From the NCBI GenBank assembly GCA_946491675.1, contig CAMLYN010000053.1, positions 1 through 7,314 on the forward strand: DNA of 7,314 nucleotides. Reading direction: 5' to 3'. The DNA is from an uncultured Mycoplasmatota bacterium. Lineage in GTDB: Bacteria > Bacillota_I > Bacilli_A > RF39 > UBA660. The notes beneath the pieces were generated by a model, which saw nothing but the letters and a program-made list of their open reading frames with translations, was not told the DNA's origin and ran no database searches. Position numbers and translations under genes: made by a program. This document shows, piece after piece, positions 6,466 to 7,314 of this stretch (position 1 is the first letter of the stretch; each line of letters starts with the position of its first letter).

Positions 6466-7314
6466 ATGAAAAAAGTATTGAAAAATAATGGTAAAAGTCT
6501 TAAGTTGACAACATTGGGCTTTACGTTAATTGAGTTGTTAGCGATAATAATAATACTAGCAATCGTAGCATTAGTCACAACATCAATCATATTAGATGTA
6601 GTAGAAGATCCATATGCAGTAGGCGATTTGTTAAAAGTAGATGTAGGAGGAGGACAAAGTCAGAATATCTATGTATTAGAAGTAAATGGCGATGAAATAA
6701 CAGGAATATTAGATCGCAATTTAGGAAGTACAGTAGCATGGATAAACCAAAGTGATTATGATAGTGCAGGAGGAAATTGGGACAGTGATAGTGAAGAGAT
6801 TTATAATCAAAATCTATATAAATTTGGGCCAATAACAGCAAATAAAGCATTAGAAGAAAGAACAAGTAGTTGGAGTAATGTAACAAGTAAAAAAATACCA
6901 AGTGCTGAAGATATATTAAAATTAACTGAATTTTATCAAAATTTAAGCGATAAAAGTAATTGGGAAAGAGAATATTTTACGGATTTTTATGATTTCTTCC
7001 AAGCGAATGAGAGTATGCAAAATTGTAGTAGTGGAAGAGAATGTCGGGAAGTAATTATAGCAGCAGGAGGAGAAAAATATTTATTACCAGAGTGGGCGAC
7101 AATAAATTTACAAACAACGGGTGATTGTTCAGAAAATGCAGCATATGCATATTGGACAAGTACGCCAATGGATTATAAAGTTGCCTCCGTTCCGGACGTC
7201 GCTTGGTGCGTCTACATCGGTGGTGGACTCGACAACCGCGACGTTGTCAACTCTGGCCGCGCGGGGGTCCGCCCAGTTGTAACTATCGATATATCTAAAG
7301 TCCAAAGTAAATTA
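6466..7314 (+). CDS. Prepilin-like protein with type IV N-methylation signal and variable-repeat-like C-terminus (3' end outside window)
   Basis: The frame is open for 283 codons from ATG 6466 to the right edge without a stop, with AGGGTG (6455-6460) 5 nt upstream of the start. Residues 1-18 form a basic leader ending in Gly. GFTLIELL follows, with Glu at mature position 5, and then a hydrophobic helix to about residue 42. This is the class III signal cleaved by prepilin peptidase in type IV pilins and pseudopilins. The next part (about 50-225) is acidic and Asn/Ser-rich, with VGDLLKVDVGGG, TVAWINQSDYD and IPSAEDILKL segments and three Cys residues (NCSSGREC, GDC). It then reaches AAYAYWTST, a GC-rich patch with AWCV, and GVRPVVTIDI. 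Such proteins occur in several copies in gut Bacillota and probably sit on the cell surface or in a pilus-like fibre. The C-terminal domain is probably C-type-lectin-like, hence ligand binding. No pilus assembly genes lie in the window. Confidence 0.82.
   Translation, partial: MKKVLKNNGKSLKLTTLGFTLIELLAIIIILAIVALVTTSIILDVVEDPYAVGDLLKVDVGGGQSQNIYVLEVNGDEITGILDRNLGSTVAWINQSDYDSAGGNWDSDSEEIYNQNLYKFGPITANKALEERTSSWSNVTSKKIPSAEDILKLTEFYQNLSDKSNWEREYFTDFYDFFQANESMQNCSSGRECREVIIAAGGEKYLLPEWATINLQTTGDCSENAAYAYWTSTPMDYKVASVPDVAWCVYIGGGLDNRDVVNSGRAGVRPVVTIDISKVQSKL
7180..7287 (+). other. Variable-repeat-like GC-rich segment 2 (candidate DGR target region)
   Basis: By hand count, 7181-7280 is 65% G+C with only 11 adenines, directly after A-rich codons of the same gene. 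Of the 30 codons from 7183 to 7272, 19 end in C, 6 in T, 4 in G and only one in A, so NNC codons dominate. This is what an AAC-rich template looks like after adenine-directed mutagenesis. The frame is maintained into GVRPVV, the motif that closes the variable loop in this fold. Positions 7201-7224 align with 138-161 (18 of 24 identical). Every mismatch is compatible with a common template adenine, but the template is not in the window, so the DGR call is inference. Boundaries are approximate. Confidence 0.57.

Noticed and set aside
6587..6901. Minus-strand open frame of 104 codons
   Set aside because: It is antisense to the prepilin-like gene, and its Leu/His/Tyr-rich translation is typical of a reverse-frame artefact.
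7180..7314. GC-rich right end as an assembly chimera or contaminating sequence
   Set aside because: The reading frame continues from the A-rich part through the patch into the expected GVRPVV motif and back to A/T-rich codons (7288-7314). The same pattern occurs at 129-230.
1..7314. CRISPR array, tRNA, rRNA, insertion sequence or riboswitch/T-box leader
   Set aside because: I saw no regularly spaced repeats, no tRNA-like cloverleaf, no transposase gene or paired inverted ends, and no recognisable leader motif before the rel run.

Overview
The window looks like chromosome from an AT-rich, low-GC Gram-positive bacterium of the Bacillota/Mollicutes-relative type, such as an uncultured gut Bacilli lineage. 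The reasons are strongly A/T-ending codons, Shine-Dalgarno sites of the AGGAGG kind, and a gene set whose order is recognisably Bacillus-like. Tryptophan is written TGG throughout and no gene needs an internal TGA, so ordinary code 11 fits better than the mycoplasma code.

Layout: (1) 1-275 is the 3' end of a gene cut by the left edge. It encodes a protein with a hypervariable-looking, GC-rich C-terminal segment and is followed by a clear hairpin terminator. (2) 312-1601, minus strand, is a SpoVB-type MOP flippase. (3) 1693-1925 holds a decayed, internally deleted remnant of a YhcG/DUF1016-type PDDEXK nuclease. (4) 1963-6370 is a tight plus-strand run that is probably one operon: comN-like regulator, bifunctional Rel (p)ppGpp synthetase/hydrolase, D-aminoacyl-tRNA deacylase, AI-2E family membrane protein and a small nitroreductase. 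Gene junctions are 4-15 nt gaps or short overlaps. (5) 6466 to the right edge is an open-ended gene for a prepilin-like protein (G/FTLIELL cleavage motif). Its C-terminal part again switches abruptly to a GC-rich, adenine-poor segment.

The housekeeping core (spoVB, comN, rel, dtd) keeps the neighbourhood known from Bacillus, minus secDF, recJ and apt. The accessory material is the nuclease relic and the two flanking pilin/lectin-like genes.

The most interesting signal is the pair of GC-rich, adenine-depleted patches (about 129-230 and 7180-7287). They sit at the same place in two otherwise A-rich genes, just after an AYWT motif and ending in a (V/L)R(P/A)V motif. Their codons end almost only in C or T, and the two patches share an alignable core. 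This is what the variable repeats of a diversity-generating retroelement (DGR) look like: adenines of an AAC/AAT-rich template are replaced at random in a C-type-lectin-like fold. No reverse transcriptase or template repeat lies in the window, so the DGR would have to act in trans, and that part is inference. If right, the window is flanked by two targets of one hypermutation system that diversifies pilus-like surface proteins.
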